Assembly (NCBI GenBank): GCA_038527375.1
Contig: JBCBFU010000003.1
Location: forward strand, 62,001-126,000
Direction of reading: 5' to 3'
From: Shimia_B sp038527375
GTDB taxonomy: Bacteria > Pseudomonadota > Alphaproteobacteria > Rhodobacterales > Rhodobacteraceae
Length of the DNA stretch: 64,000 bases
A program made the position numbers and the translations under genes. Position 1 is the first letter of the stretch; each line of letters opens with the position of its first letter. Shown in pieces: positions 49,576 through 57,286 of the stretch. The notes under the pieces are model-generated. The model saw only the letters and a program-made list of their open reading frames with translations. It ran no database searches and had not been told where the DNA came from.

Positions 49576-50775
49576 ATGAGCCATTACGATGCCCTTGAGA
49601 CGCGAAGCGCCGATGCGCGGGCCGCCGATCAGTTGGCGGCGCTGAACGTCATCCTGGGTCGGTTGGCCGAGCATGACGGGTCTTGCCTGCCGGATGTGGG
49701 ACGGCTGGGCGATCTGTCCGAATTGGCGCGCCTGCCCGTTTTGCGGAAGTCCGAGCTGTCCACGTGGCAGGCAGAGCAGCCGCCCTTTGGCGGGATGCTG
49801 GTGGGGGATGTGGCGCATGTCTTTCAGTCGCCGGGCCCGATTTATGAGCCGGGCGGCGTGGGTCAGGATTGGTGGCGGTTCGGGCGGTTCGTGCACGCGC
49901 TTGGGATCGGAGCGGACGACATCGTGCACAACTGTTTCGGGTATCATCTGACGCCCGCGGGCATGATGTTCGAGAACGCGGCGCGGGCCGTGGGCGCGCG
50001 GGTGCTGCCGGCGGGAACCGGGCAGACCGAGTTGCAGGCGCAAGCCGCGGCGGCAATAGGGACGACGGCCTATGCGGGGACGCCGGATTACCTGAAGGTG
50101 ATCCTGGAGAAAGCCGACGAGATGGGGCTGACGCTGCAGATCACCAAGGCGGCGGTGTCCGGTGGAGCGCTCTTCCCGCAGTTGCGCGCGTTCTATGAGG
50201 CGCGCGGGATAACTTGCCGCCAGTGCTACGCCACCGCCGATCTGGGCCATGTCGCCTATGAGACCCCGGCGATGGAGGGGATGGTCGTGGATGAGGGCGT
50301 GATCGTCGAGATCGTGACGCCGGGCACGGGCGATCCGCTTCCCCCCGGTGAGGTGGGCGAGGTCGTGGTGACGTCGCTCAACCCCGACTACCCGCTGATC
50401 CGCTTTGCGACCGGCGATATGAGTGCGGTTCTTGAGGGGCAAAGCCCCTGTGGGCGTACCAACATGCGCATCAAGGGCTGGATGGGGCGCGCCGATCAGA
50501 CCACCAAGATCAAGGGCATGTTCGTGCGGCCCGAGCAGGTTGCAGCGCTTGCTGCGAAGTTCCCCGAAGTGTCGCGCGTGCGTGTGGTCGCGGGCCGGTC
50601 GGGCGATCAGGATACACTCAAGGTGCGGGTGGAAGGCGACGTGGGGCATAGCGATGCCTATGCTGCGGCGGTGGCGGATGTGCTGAAGCTGCGCGGTGCG
50701 GTCGAGGTCGTGGCCGAAGGCGCATTGCCCAAGGATGGCGTTCTCATCGAGGACGGGCGCGATTACGCCGGCTGA
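49576..50775 (+). CDS. Phenylacetate-CoA-ligase-like AMP-forming ligase
   Basis: A 399-residue adenylating enzyme of the PaaK family. Visible features are FQSPGPIYEPGG (in place of the usual STGTTGKP P-loop), HNCFGYHLTPAGMMFENAARAVGA, YAGTPDYLKVILEKA, CYATADLGHVAYE, PLIRFATGDMSAV and the C-terminal GRADQTTKIKGMFVRPEQV. It is shorter than PaaK (~435). With the FadD-type ligase at the head of the operon it gives two separate ways to make an acyl- or aryl-CoA. The changed P-loop could alter nucleotide use. Confidence 0.88.
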   Translation: MSHYDALETRSADARAADQLAALNVILGRLAEHDGSCLPDVGRLGDLSELARLPVLRKSELSTWQAEQPPFGGMLVGDVAHVFQSPGPIYEPGGVGQDWWRFGRFVHALGIGADDIVHNCFGYHLTPAGMMFENAARAVGARVLPAGTGQTELQAQAAAAIGTTAYAGTPDYLKVILEKADEMGLTLQITKAAVSGGALFPQLRAFYEARGITCRQCYATADLGHVAYETPAMEGMVVDEGVIVEIVTPGTGDPLPPGEVGEVVVTSLNPDYPLIRFATGDMSAVLEGQSPCGRTNMRIKGWMGRADQTTKIKGMFVRPEQVAALAAKFPEVSRVRVVAGRSGDQDTLKVRVEGDVGHSDAYAAAVADVLKLRGAVEVVAEGALPKDGVLIEDGRDYAG

Positions 50776-50778
50776 GGG

Positions 50779-50799
50779 GCGCGTTATTGCATAACGCGC
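50779..50799. terminator. Perfect hairpin after the PaaK-like gene
   Basis: GCGCGTTAT at 50779-50787 and ATAACGCGC at 50791-50799 pair around a TGC loop, 4 bases after the stop codon. There is no T-run. It probably marks the 3' end of the transporter/ligase operon. Confidence 0.55.
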
Positions 50800-50836
50800 G
50801 GGGGATCCGCACGGTTTCGGGCAAAGGAGACTGCCC

Positions 50837-52516
50837 ATGCCCACACGTGTTTCAAAGCCCGTAGCTGCCGTCATTGCGGCGCTGATCACCCTGATTTCGA
50901 CGCTCTCGGCGCCAGTTGCCGCGCAATCGCAGGCCGATGCGGCGGCGGGCGTGGGCGTGGTGATCGCGAGCCGGGACTATGCCGCCATCCCCGATCCCCG
51001 TGATGCACTGAGCGCGTTGGGAGCACTCCAAGGGCTGCGCGCGGCGGGGTTCGAGACGTTCCAGGGGCGCGATCTGAGCGCGGGGGAGATGGCCACGATA
51101 ATGGGGCAGGTCGCAGCCGCGATGGAGCGGGGCGAGCGTCTGATCGTTTTCCTGTCCGGGCGCTACGCCATGGCCAATGGCGAGAGCTATCTGATTGCCA
51201 AGACTGGCAATGGTCTGGGCGAGTTTGGGATGGGCGCGCGTGGTCTGGCGCTGCGCGAGGTTGTGGCCCTGATGGCGCAATATCCGGGGGCGGGGCTTTT
51301 GGTTTTGGGGCACGACATGCCGACGATCCGGCTAGGCGGCGCGGAGGTTACGGAACGGTTGCTGCCCAACCCGCCACCGGGCGTTCTGGTCGTCGAAGGG
51401 CGGACGCGGGATTTGCAGACGCGGCTGACGGCGGCGCTGGCATCGAGCGATCCCGTGGGAGTGGCCGAGGTTTTTGACGGGGTGGGCGTTGTCACGGGGG
51501 TAGTGCCGAGTGTGGGCGCGTATTTCCCGGGTCAAGCGGTGGCGGGACCTGTGGGGGACGCGGATGCGGCGGAAGATGTTGACGCCGAGTTGGAGCTCTG
51601 GCGGTTGGTGGCGGATATCAGCACGGTGGCGGCCTATCAGTCTTATCTGGACCAGTACCCTGATGGACGGTTTACCGGGCAGGCCCGGCAGCGCATCACC
51701 GCTCTGACGCCTGATCCTGTGGCCGAGGCGGAGGCGCGGGAACAGGCGCTCGATCTGACGCGGGCCGAGCGGCGCGCCATTCAGCGCAACCTGTCGGTGC
51801 TGGGGTTCAATACGCGGGGGGTGGATGGCATTTTTGGCCCCGGCACGCGGTCGGCCATCGGCGATTGGCAAACGGAACGCGGCTTTGGCGCGACGGGGTT
51901 TCTGAGCGGCAATCAGATCACCGTGCTGCGGCTGCAGGCGGATGTGCGGCGGGCCGAGATCAAGCGTGAGGAAGAGGCGCGTGCCGAGGCGGAATTGCAG
52001 GCGGACCTCGCGCTTTGGGAAGCGACGGGACAAGGGACGCGCGAGGCGGGCATGCGCCAATATCTGGAGCGGTTCCCGGAGGGGCAGTTCGCGGCAATTG
52101 CGCGCGAGCGGCTGGCCGAGATCGATGCCGCGCGCGTGGCCGAGGCCGATGATGCCGCGTGGGCGCAGGCACAGTCGCGGGGGGATCGGGGCGGTTATCG
52201 CGCCTATCTACGGGCCTTCCCCGATGGGCAATATGTGGGTGAAGCCCGCGCGGCCCTGCGGGATCTGCAGGGAGATCAGCCCAGTGCCGATGTCGAGGCC
52301 GCACGCCGGGCAGAGGCGCAGGTGGCTGGCAATTCGGTCACGCGCGTCCTGATCGAGCGGCGATTGGCGCAGCTGGGCTACAATCCCGGGCAGATCGACG
52401 GGCGCTTTGTGGACCGGACCCGTGCGGCGCTGCGTGACTTTCAATCGACGGCGGGTGTGCCCGTCACGGGATATGTGGATCAGCGGACGTTGGTGTCGCT
52501 TCTTGCCGCGCGGTGA
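50837..52516 (+). CDS. Exported degenerate caspase-like protein with peptidoglycan-binding domains
   Basis: A 559-residue protein with a signal peptide (VIAALITLISTLSAPVAAQ). Residues ~40-200 resemble a C14 caspase fold (GVGVVIASRDYAAIPDPRDALSALGAL, GERLIVFLSGRYAMANGESYLIA), but the catalytic His is replaced by Arg (SGRY) and no DxC-type cysteine is present. Three ~40-residue repeats follow (AAYQSYLDQYPDGRF, GMRQYLERFPEGQF, GYRAYLRAFPDGQY). Two PG_binding_1 domains are interleaved (RRAIQRNLSVLGFNTRGVDGIFG; IERRLAQLGYNPGQIDGRF). It is likely a periplasmic wall-binding scaffold, not a protease. Confidence 0.8.
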   Translation: MPTRVSKPVAAVIAALITLISTLSAPVAAQSQADAAAGVGVVIASRDYAAIPDPRDALSALGALQGLRAAGFETFQGRDLSAGEMATIMGQVAAAMERGERLIVFLSGRYAMANGESYLIAKTGNGLGEFGMGARGLALREVVALMAQYPGAGLLVLGHDMPTIRLGGAEVTERLLPNPPPGVLVVEGRTRDLQTRLTAALASSDPVGVAEVFDGVGVVTGVVPSVGAYFPGQAVAGPVGDADAAEDVDAELELWRLVADISTVAAYQSYLDQYPDGRFTGQARQRITALTPDPVAEAEAREQALDLTRAERRAIQRNLSVLGFNTRGVDGIFGPGTRSAIGDWQTERGFGATGFLSGNQITVLRLQADVRRAEIKREEEARAEAELQADLALWEATGQGTREAGMRQYLERFPEGQFAAIARERLAEIDAARVAEADDAAWAQAQSRGDRGGYRAYLRAFPDGQYVGEARAALRDLQGDQPSADVEAARRAEAQVAGNSVTRVLIERRLAQLGYNPGQIDGRFVDRTRAALRDFQSTAGVPVTGYVDQRTLVSLLAAR

Positions 52517-52536
52517 GCTTCAGAGACTGAGAAGTG

Positions 52537-52570
52537 AAAAGGCCGCCCCGGATAACCGGAGCGGCCTTTT
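52537..52570. terminator. Bidirectional intrinsic terminator
   Basis: AAAAGGCCGCCCCGG at 52537-52551 and CCGGAGCGGCCTTTT at 52556-52570 form a 15-bp stem with one mismatch and a 4-base loop, with T-runs both ways. It serves the exported protein gene and rpmJ. Confidence 0.9.
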
Positions 52571-52629
52571 TCATGGCTTGGTCGGCAGCAACTGCAGGGC
52601 AGGTGCCTGGGGCCAAACTGGGGGCCAGA

Positions 52630-52755
52630 TCAACCTTGGCGGGCTTTGAAGCGGCGCTGCGTCTTGTTGATGACGTAGACACGGCCTTTGCGGCGCACGA
52701 CGCGGCAATCGCGGTGGCGATTTTTCAGCGAACGCAGCGAGTTCTTGACCTTCAT
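52630..52755 (-). CDS. rpmJ: 50S ribosomal protein L36, zinc-free type
   Basis: A 41-residue protein, MKVKNSLRSLKNRHRDC then VVRRKGRVYVINKTQRRFK, too short for a usual ORF cut-off. It has the L36 fold sequence but only one cysteine (HRDC), so it is the C-minus form without the zinc ribbon, typical of alphaproteobacteria. Start codon at 52755; stop at 52630. It lies alone between the tRNA-Val gene and a bidirectional terminator. Confidence 0.95.
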   Translation of the reverse strand: MKVKNSLRSLKNRHRDCRVVRRKGRVYVINKTQRRFKARQG

Positions 52756-52801
52756 GGTCTCTCTCCGTTTCTGGGGCCGCGGTGAAGCCCGGTTGGTTTC
52801 A

Positions 52802-52876
52802 TGGTGGGCACGACTGGGATCGAACCAGTGACCCCTTCGATGTCAACGAAGTGCTCTACCGCTGAGCTACGCGCCC
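52802..52876 (-). tRNA. tRNA-Val (anticodon GAC)
   Basis: A 75-base cloverleaf with the 3' CCA encoded. The acceptor stem is GGGCGCG / CGTGCCC (one G-T pair), the D arm is AGCTCAGCGGTAGAGC, the anticodon arm is CTTCG-TTGACAT-CGAAG with anticodon GAC, and the T arm has GGTTCGATCC. It reads Val codons GUC/GUU. Confidence 0.95.
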
Positions 52877-53030
52877 GTTAACTGTTGGACCAAGCGGTCC
52901 GAAATACGAACGGGCGGTCACCCGCCCGCGTTCGTGAGGGGCCGTATAAATCGACGCACCGAGGGGATCAAGGCCTTTTGGCGCGTGGTATTCGTGCTAT
53001 TTGTCTGCACTGCCACAGGAAAGGGGTCAG

Positions 53031-53891
53031 ATGCCACGTCACGCATTCCAATTGTCGCGCCCGAAGGTGCAGACGACCGGCGTGATCTTTGCATCGCCGC
53101 ATTCCGGGCGCGATTACCCCATGTGGTTCCTCAAGAAATCGGTTCTGGACGAAAAGGCGATTCGGTCCAGCGAGGATGCCTTTGTGGACCGTCTGTTCGA
53201 ACGCGCGCCGCAGTTTGGAGCGCCGCTTTTGACGGCGGGGGCGCCGCGGGCTTTTGTGGATCTGAACCGGGCCGCGGATGAGCTGGACCCGGCCTTGATC
53301 GAAGGGCTCAAACGCGGGCCGCACAATCCGCGCGTGGCCTCTGGCTTGGGCGTGGTGCCGCGTGTGGTGTCGAACGGGCGTGCGATTTACCGGGGAAAGA
53401 TCACGCGGGACGAGGCTAACAGCCGGATCGCGAATTACTGGCGGCCCTATCACGACACCTTGGCCGGGTTGATTTCGGATGCCCGCGCCGAGTTCGGGCA
53501 GGCTGTCGTCATTGATTGCCATTCCATGCCGCACGAGGCCATCGAGACCGCGCGCGGCCGCGGGTCTGCGCGGGCCGATGTGGTGTTGGGCGACCGCTTT
53601 GGCGGGTCGGCGTCGGGTGAAGTGGTGGATCGGGTCGAGGCGGCCTTTGCCGCCGCAGGTCTGAAAGTGGTGCGCAACGCGCCCTTTGCGGGGGCCTTCA
53701 TCGCCCAGCATTACGGACGTCCCGCGCGCAATGCCCATGTGGTGCAGGTCGAGATCGACCGCGCGCTTTATATGGACGAGACCGCGATCCTGCCGTCGCG
53801 CGAGTTCGCGAGCTTCCGCCGTTTGATGACGGATGTGATCGCCGAGATCGTCGAGATTGGTCGCTCCAACACGGCGCTGGCTGCCGAGTAG
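53031..53891 (+). CDS. N-formylglutamate amidohydrolase family protein
   Basis: A 286-residue FGase-type hydrolase: VIFASPHSGRDYP with the first zinc histidine, SSEDAFVDRLFE, APRAFVDLNRAADELDP, VVIDCHSMPHEA with the second metal-site DCHS, and HVVQVEIDRALYMDE. In histidine degradation this enzyme frees glutamate from N-formylglutamate; no hut genes are here, so the exact substrate is open. AGGAAAGGGG precedes the ATG at 53031. It is convergent with dinB. Confidence 0.9.
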   Translation: MPRHAFQLSRPKVQTTGVIFASPHSGRDYPMWFLKKSVLDEKAIRSSEDAFVDRLFERAPQFGAPLLTAGAPRAFVDLNRAADELDPALIEGLKRGPHNPRVASGLGVVPRVVSNGRAIYRGKITRDEANSRIANYWRPYHDTLAGLISDARAEFGQAVVIDCHSMPHEAIETARGRGSARADVVLGDRFGGSASGEVVDRVEAAFAAAGLKVVRNAPFAGAFIAQHYGRPARNAHVVQVEIDRALYMDETAILPSREFASFRRLMTDVIAEIVEIGRSNTALAAE

Positions 53892-53895
53892 CGCG

Positions 53896-55149
53896 TCAGC
53901 GCAGGGACCGGCCTTTGACGATGGCGTCGGTGCCAAATTTCTCACGTATTGCATCGGTGGCGCGTTCGGCCTGGGCGCGTTTGCCTGCGCCCGGGTCCAG
54001 AAGATCGCCGGAGAGGTCAGAGCTGTCTTCCGGCACGATGTCGGACAGACCCACACCCAACAGACGGTAGGGGCTGTTGTGATCGACCTGATCAAAGAGG
54101 TCGCGGGCGGTGCGATAGATCTTGTCGGCGATTTGTGTGGCATCGCGCAGAGCCACCCGTCGCGAGATCAGGGAGTGATCGGCACGCTTGAGTTTGAGCA
54201 TCACGACCCGGCCCGCGAGCCCTTTGGCTTTGGCCCGGTCGGCGACCTTTTCGGCCATGCGCCAGATGTGACCGTCAAGGATGTCCGGGTTGGCGGTGTC
54301 TTCGCCAAAGGTCGTCTCGTTCGAGATGCTTTTCATACGGCTGTCGCGGGCGACGCGGCGGCTGTCCTGTCCGCGTGCGAGGCGGTAGAGCCGTTCGCCC
54401 ATGGAGCCGAAGCGGGCGTGCAGGTCCTCGCGTTCCCACCGCAGCAGGTCGGTGAAGGTGCGGATGCCTGCCTTGTCGAGTGACGCCTGCATCGCGGCCC
54501 CCACGCCCCAGATCATGCGCACAGGCTTGTCGCGCAGGAAGTCGTCTGTTTCCGCCTTGCCGATGACGGAAAACCCGCGCGGTTTGTCCAGATCGCTGGC
54601 AACCTTTGCCAGAAACTTGTTGTGCGACAAGCCGATGGATCCGGTGAGGCCCAATTCCTCGCGCATGCGTTTGACAAGGCGGGCGAGCATGACGGCGGGC
54701 GGTGCACCGTGGAGGCGGGTGGTGCCCGAGAGGTCCATGAAGGCCTCGTCCAGCGAGAGCGGTTCGATATCGGGCGTCATCTCCTCCATCATCTGGCGGA
54801 TAGCGCGCGACGCCTCGACATAGGCGTCGAAACGCGGGCGGACGATCACGGCCTCGGGGCAGAGTTTGAGCGCCTGAAACATGGGCATGGCCGATTTCAC
54901 GCCCCGGATGCGCGCGACATAGCAGGCGGTGGAGACTACGCCGCGCCTGCCGCCCCCGATGATAACGGGTTTGTCGGCGAGGTCGGGATTGTCGCGTTTT
55001 TCGACCGAGGCATAAAACGCGTCGCAATCCATATGCGCGATGGACAGATCGTAAAGTTCTGGATGCGAGATAACGCGCGGCCGCCCGCAGGCCGGGCAGC
55101 GGGGACCGGTTGCGAATTGGGTCAGGCAGTCTCGGCACAGGGCGGGCAT
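53896..55149 (-). CDS. dinB: DNA polymerase IV with N-terminal zinc ribbon
   Basis: A 417-residue Y-family translesion polymerase. Catalytic aspartates are in IAHMDCDAFYASVEKRD and LSLDEAFMD, with the little-finger domain at ~290-395 (SNETTFGEDT). The first ~25 residues carry CRDCLTQF...CPACGRPR, a putative four-cysteine zinc ribbon that E. coli DinB lacks. Such an extension could contact DNA or a partner. There is no canonical clamp-binding peptide at the extreme C-terminus (IVKGRSLR). It is convergent with the FGase gene. Confidence 0.93.
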   Translation of the reverse strand: MPALCRDCLTQFATGPRCPACGRPRVISHPELYDLSIAHMDCDAFYASVEKRDNPDLADKPVIIGGGRRGVVSTACYVARIRGVKSAMPMFQALKLCPEAVIVRPRFDAYVEASRAIRQMMEEMTPDIEPLSLDEAFMDLSGTTRLHGAPPAVMLARLVKRMREELGLTGSIGLSHNKFLAKVASDLDKPRGFSVIGKAETDDFLRDKPVRMIWGVGAAMQASLDKAGIRTFTDLLRWEREDLHARFGSMGERLYRLARGQDSRRVARDSRMKSISNETTFGEDTANPDILDGHIWRMAEKVADRAKAKGLAGRVVMLKLKRADHSLISRRVALRDATQIADKIYRTARDLFDQVDHNSPYRLLGVGLSDIVPEDSSDLSGDLLDPGAGKRAQAERATDAIREKFGTDAIVKGRSLR

Positions 55150-55190
55150 GGCGTTAAACTAGGGATGGGCGGCGCGGGTCGCAAATGTGG

Positions 55191-55226
55191 GATGCCTCCG
55201 GCGGGAGTTATTTTCGAAAGATGAAG
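55191..55226 (+). repeat. Dispersed intergenic repeat, copy 3
   Basis: GATGCCTCCGGCGGGAGTTA followed by TTTTCGAAAGATGAAG. It shares CCTCCGGCGG with 13045-13080 and GAGTTATTTT...GAAAGATG with 47593-47632, and runs up to the NUDIX gene. The ATG at 55221 lies inside the repeat. Confidence 0.6.
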
Positions 55227-55265
55227 GGTGTGGATTTCGCAATGGATTTCGCCGGGGATTTCGAC

Positions 55266-55685
55266 ATGGATTTTGTGGGCGCGAAGGTCGCGCTGTTTAT
55301 CGGGGCGCGGCTGCTGGTCGTGTTGCGGGACGACAAACCGTCGATCAACTGGCCTGCCTATTGGGACTTTCCCGGCGGCGGCCGCGAAGGGGACGAGACG
55401 CCCGAGGAGACCTGCCTTCGGGAGACACGGGAAGAGGTCGGGTTGGCGCTGTCGCCTGATGATTTCGTGTGGAAGCGCGAATGCGTGTTTTCCCCCGGTA
55501 GGGCCTCGTATTTCTTTGCGGCGCATCTGCCGGAGGGGGCCGAGCAGGACATCGTCTTTGGCGATGAAGGTCAGCGCTGGGAGCTGTGGTCACCGGCCGA
55601 TTACATGTCCCACCCCCGTGGCATACCGCATTTCAAGACCCGGCTGGCCGCCTACCTCACGGCGGCCGGACTTCACGGAATGTGA
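55266..55685 (+). CDS. NUDIX hydrolase
   Basis: A ~139-residue NUDIX protein. The NUDIX box GX5EX7REUXEEXGU is complete in GGREGDETPEETCLRETREE followed by VGL, with DFPGGG just before it. Similar proteins hydrolyse nucleoside diphosphate-linked compounds; the substrate is unknown. I chose the ATG at 55266, directly before the first beta strand (FVGAKVALFIG). Earlier in-frame ATGs at 55242 and 55221 are possible, but 55221 lies in a dispersed repeat and the residues between (MDFAGDFDMDF) look like a local duplication. Confidence 0.85.
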   Translation: MDFVGAKVALFIGARLLVVLRDDKPSINWPAYWDFPGGGREGDETPEETCLRETREEVGLALSPDDFVWKRECVFSPGRASYFFAAHLPEGAEQDIVFGDEGQRWELWSPADYMSHPRGIPHFKTRLAAYLTAAGLHGM

Positions 55686-55756
55686 ACAACATATTCGCGG
55701 AATTTGAATTGCATTTGATGGCCGATCGGCGCATGTTTCCGATACGAAACACCCCC

Positions 55757-55945
55757 CGATCGGGAGAGCGCAGGCTAACCCTGCCGCCGAAGGAGCAACC
55801 GCCCCGGTAAACTCTCAGGCATCACGGACCGGGCGGGGGACAACACTCCGGAGAGTTCCGCGCGCCGCGTGGGCACCGAAGGCGAAAGTGGCACCACGGT
55901 AATCCGGCGCGCCGCGAAACGCTCAGGTCAGGGACGGAGGGGGCG
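55757..55945 (+). ncRNA. Tandem glycine riboswitch
   Basis: Two adjacent aptamers of the glycine riboswitch. The first (about 55757-55843) has GGGAGAGCGC, CCGCCGAAGGAGCAA, AAACTCTCAGGC and ACGGACCGGGCGGGG. The second (about 55848-55945) has CGGAGAGTT, CACCGAAGGCGAAAG, GAAACGCTCAGGTC and GGGACGGAGGGGG. The cores GCCGAAGG...AA and CTCAGG...GGAC are diagnostic. It lies directly upstream of the DadA-like gene, where bound glycine presumably turns on expression, as in gcv operons. Confidence 0.92.
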
Positions 55946-55981
55946 CAGCACCCGCAGATCGCGGGCAAGGGATGCGTCGCC

Positions 55982-57226
55982 ATGGACCATATCGCCGTTA
56001 TCGGGGCCGGAATTGCCGGTATCACCACAGCCTTTCACCTGCATCAGCGGGGATTTGATGTCACTGTCATCGACCGCCAGCGATATGCGGGGATGGAGAC
56101 GTCGTTCGCCAATGGCGGGCAGTTGAGCGCGTCCAATGCCGAGGTCTGGAACAGTTGGGGCACGGTCCTGAAGGGGCTGAAGTGGATGACGCGGTCCGAT
56201 GCGCCGCTGCTGATGAACCCGCGCCCGTCCTGGCACAAGATCAGCTGGATGGCGGAGTTTCTGGCCAATATCCCGCGCTATCGCCATCACACCACGCAGA
56301 CCGCAGCCATGGCCGTGGCGGCGCGCCGGTCGATGGCGCAGATGGCCGACACAGCTGGGATCGATTTTGATCTGGAGCGGCGCGGCATCCTGCACATCTA
56401 TCGAAGCGCAGCCGAGTTGCGCGCGGCCGAACGTGTCTCGGCCCTGTTGGCCGCGGGCGGGTTGGAGCGGCGCACGGTGACCCCGGACGAGATGCGCCGC
56501 ATAGAGCCGACCCTGCGGGGTGAGTTCGCGGGCGGCTGTTTCACCGAGACCGACAGCACGGGCGACATTCACAAGTTCACCGCCGGGTTGGCGGCGTGGC
56601 TGCAATCCCGTGGTGTGCGGTTTGAATACGGCGCGGACGTGCGCCGGGTGGCCACGCGCGATCAGGGTGTGGAGATCGAGACCGACACGACCGCGCGGTA
56701 TGACGCGGTGGTGGTGTCGGCGGGTGTCGGCAGCCGGGGGATCGCGCGCGGGTTCGGCGACCGCGTGAACATCTATCCGGTCAAAGGCTATTCGATCACC
56801 GTCATGCTGCGCGATGCGGTCAGTCAGGCGGGCGCGCCGCAGGTGTCGCTTCTGGATGACAAGACCAAGATCGTGACCTCGCGCCTTGGGGCCGGTCGGT
56901 TCCGCGTAGCGGGCACCGCCGAGTTCAACGGGGAGAACCGCGATATCCGCGCGGACCGCATTCGCCCGCTCGTCGATTGGGTCGAGGCGTGCTTTCCCGA
57001 TGTGTCGACCGAGGATGTCGTGCCGTGGGCGGGTCTGCGCCCGATGATGCCGTCGATGATGCCCCGGGTGGGGCAGGGGCGGCACGCGCGCGTGTTCTAC
57101 AACACCGGGCACGGGCATCTGGGCTGGACGTTGAGCGGGGCCACATCCGAGATCGTGAGCACCCAGGTCGCGGCGGCGTTGCGGGGACGCAACCTTTCGC
57201 CCTCGGGTGGTGCTCTGGTCGCGTAA
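55982..57226 (+). CDS. FAD-dependent D-amino-acid dehydrogenase (DadA type), glycine-controlled
   Basis: A 414-residue flavoprotein: N-terminal FAD motif IAVIGAGIAGITTAFHL with VIDRQRYAGMETSFANGGQLS, typical of DadA; KGYSITVML; and the C-terminal WAGLRPMMPSMMPRVG and NTGHGHLGWTLS motifs. DadA enzymes oxidise D-amino acids to 2-oxo acids and ammonia and pass electrons to the respiratory chain. Control by a glycine riboswitch suggests glycine (or sarcosine-like) oxidation as the physiological role. The ATG at 55982 is about 37 bases beyond the second aptamer. Confidence 0.9.
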   Translation: MDHIAVIGAGIAGITTAFHLHQRGFDVTVIDRQRYAGMETSFANGGQLSASNAEVWNSWGTVLKGLKWMTRSDAPLLMNPRPSWHKISWMAEFLANIPRYRHHTTQTAAMAVAARRSMAQMADTAGIDFDLERRGILHIYRSAAELRAAERVSALLAAGGLERRTVTPDEMRRIEPTLRGEFAGGCFTETDSTGDIHKFTAGLAAWLQSRGVRFEYGADVRRVATRDQGVEIETDTTARYDAVVVSAGVGSRGIARGFGDRVNIYPVKGYSITVMLRDAVSQAGAPQVSLLDDKTKIVTSRLGAGRFRVAGTAEFNGENRDIRADRIRPLVDWVEACFPDVSTEDVVPWAGLRPMMPSMMPRVGQGRHARVFYNTGHGHLGWTLSGATSEIVSTQVAAALRGRNLSPSGGALVA

Positions 57227-57286
57227 ATCTTCTAAATCCGGCGTTCTCCCCTTATATGGTAGGCATATAATAAGGGGACACATCAC

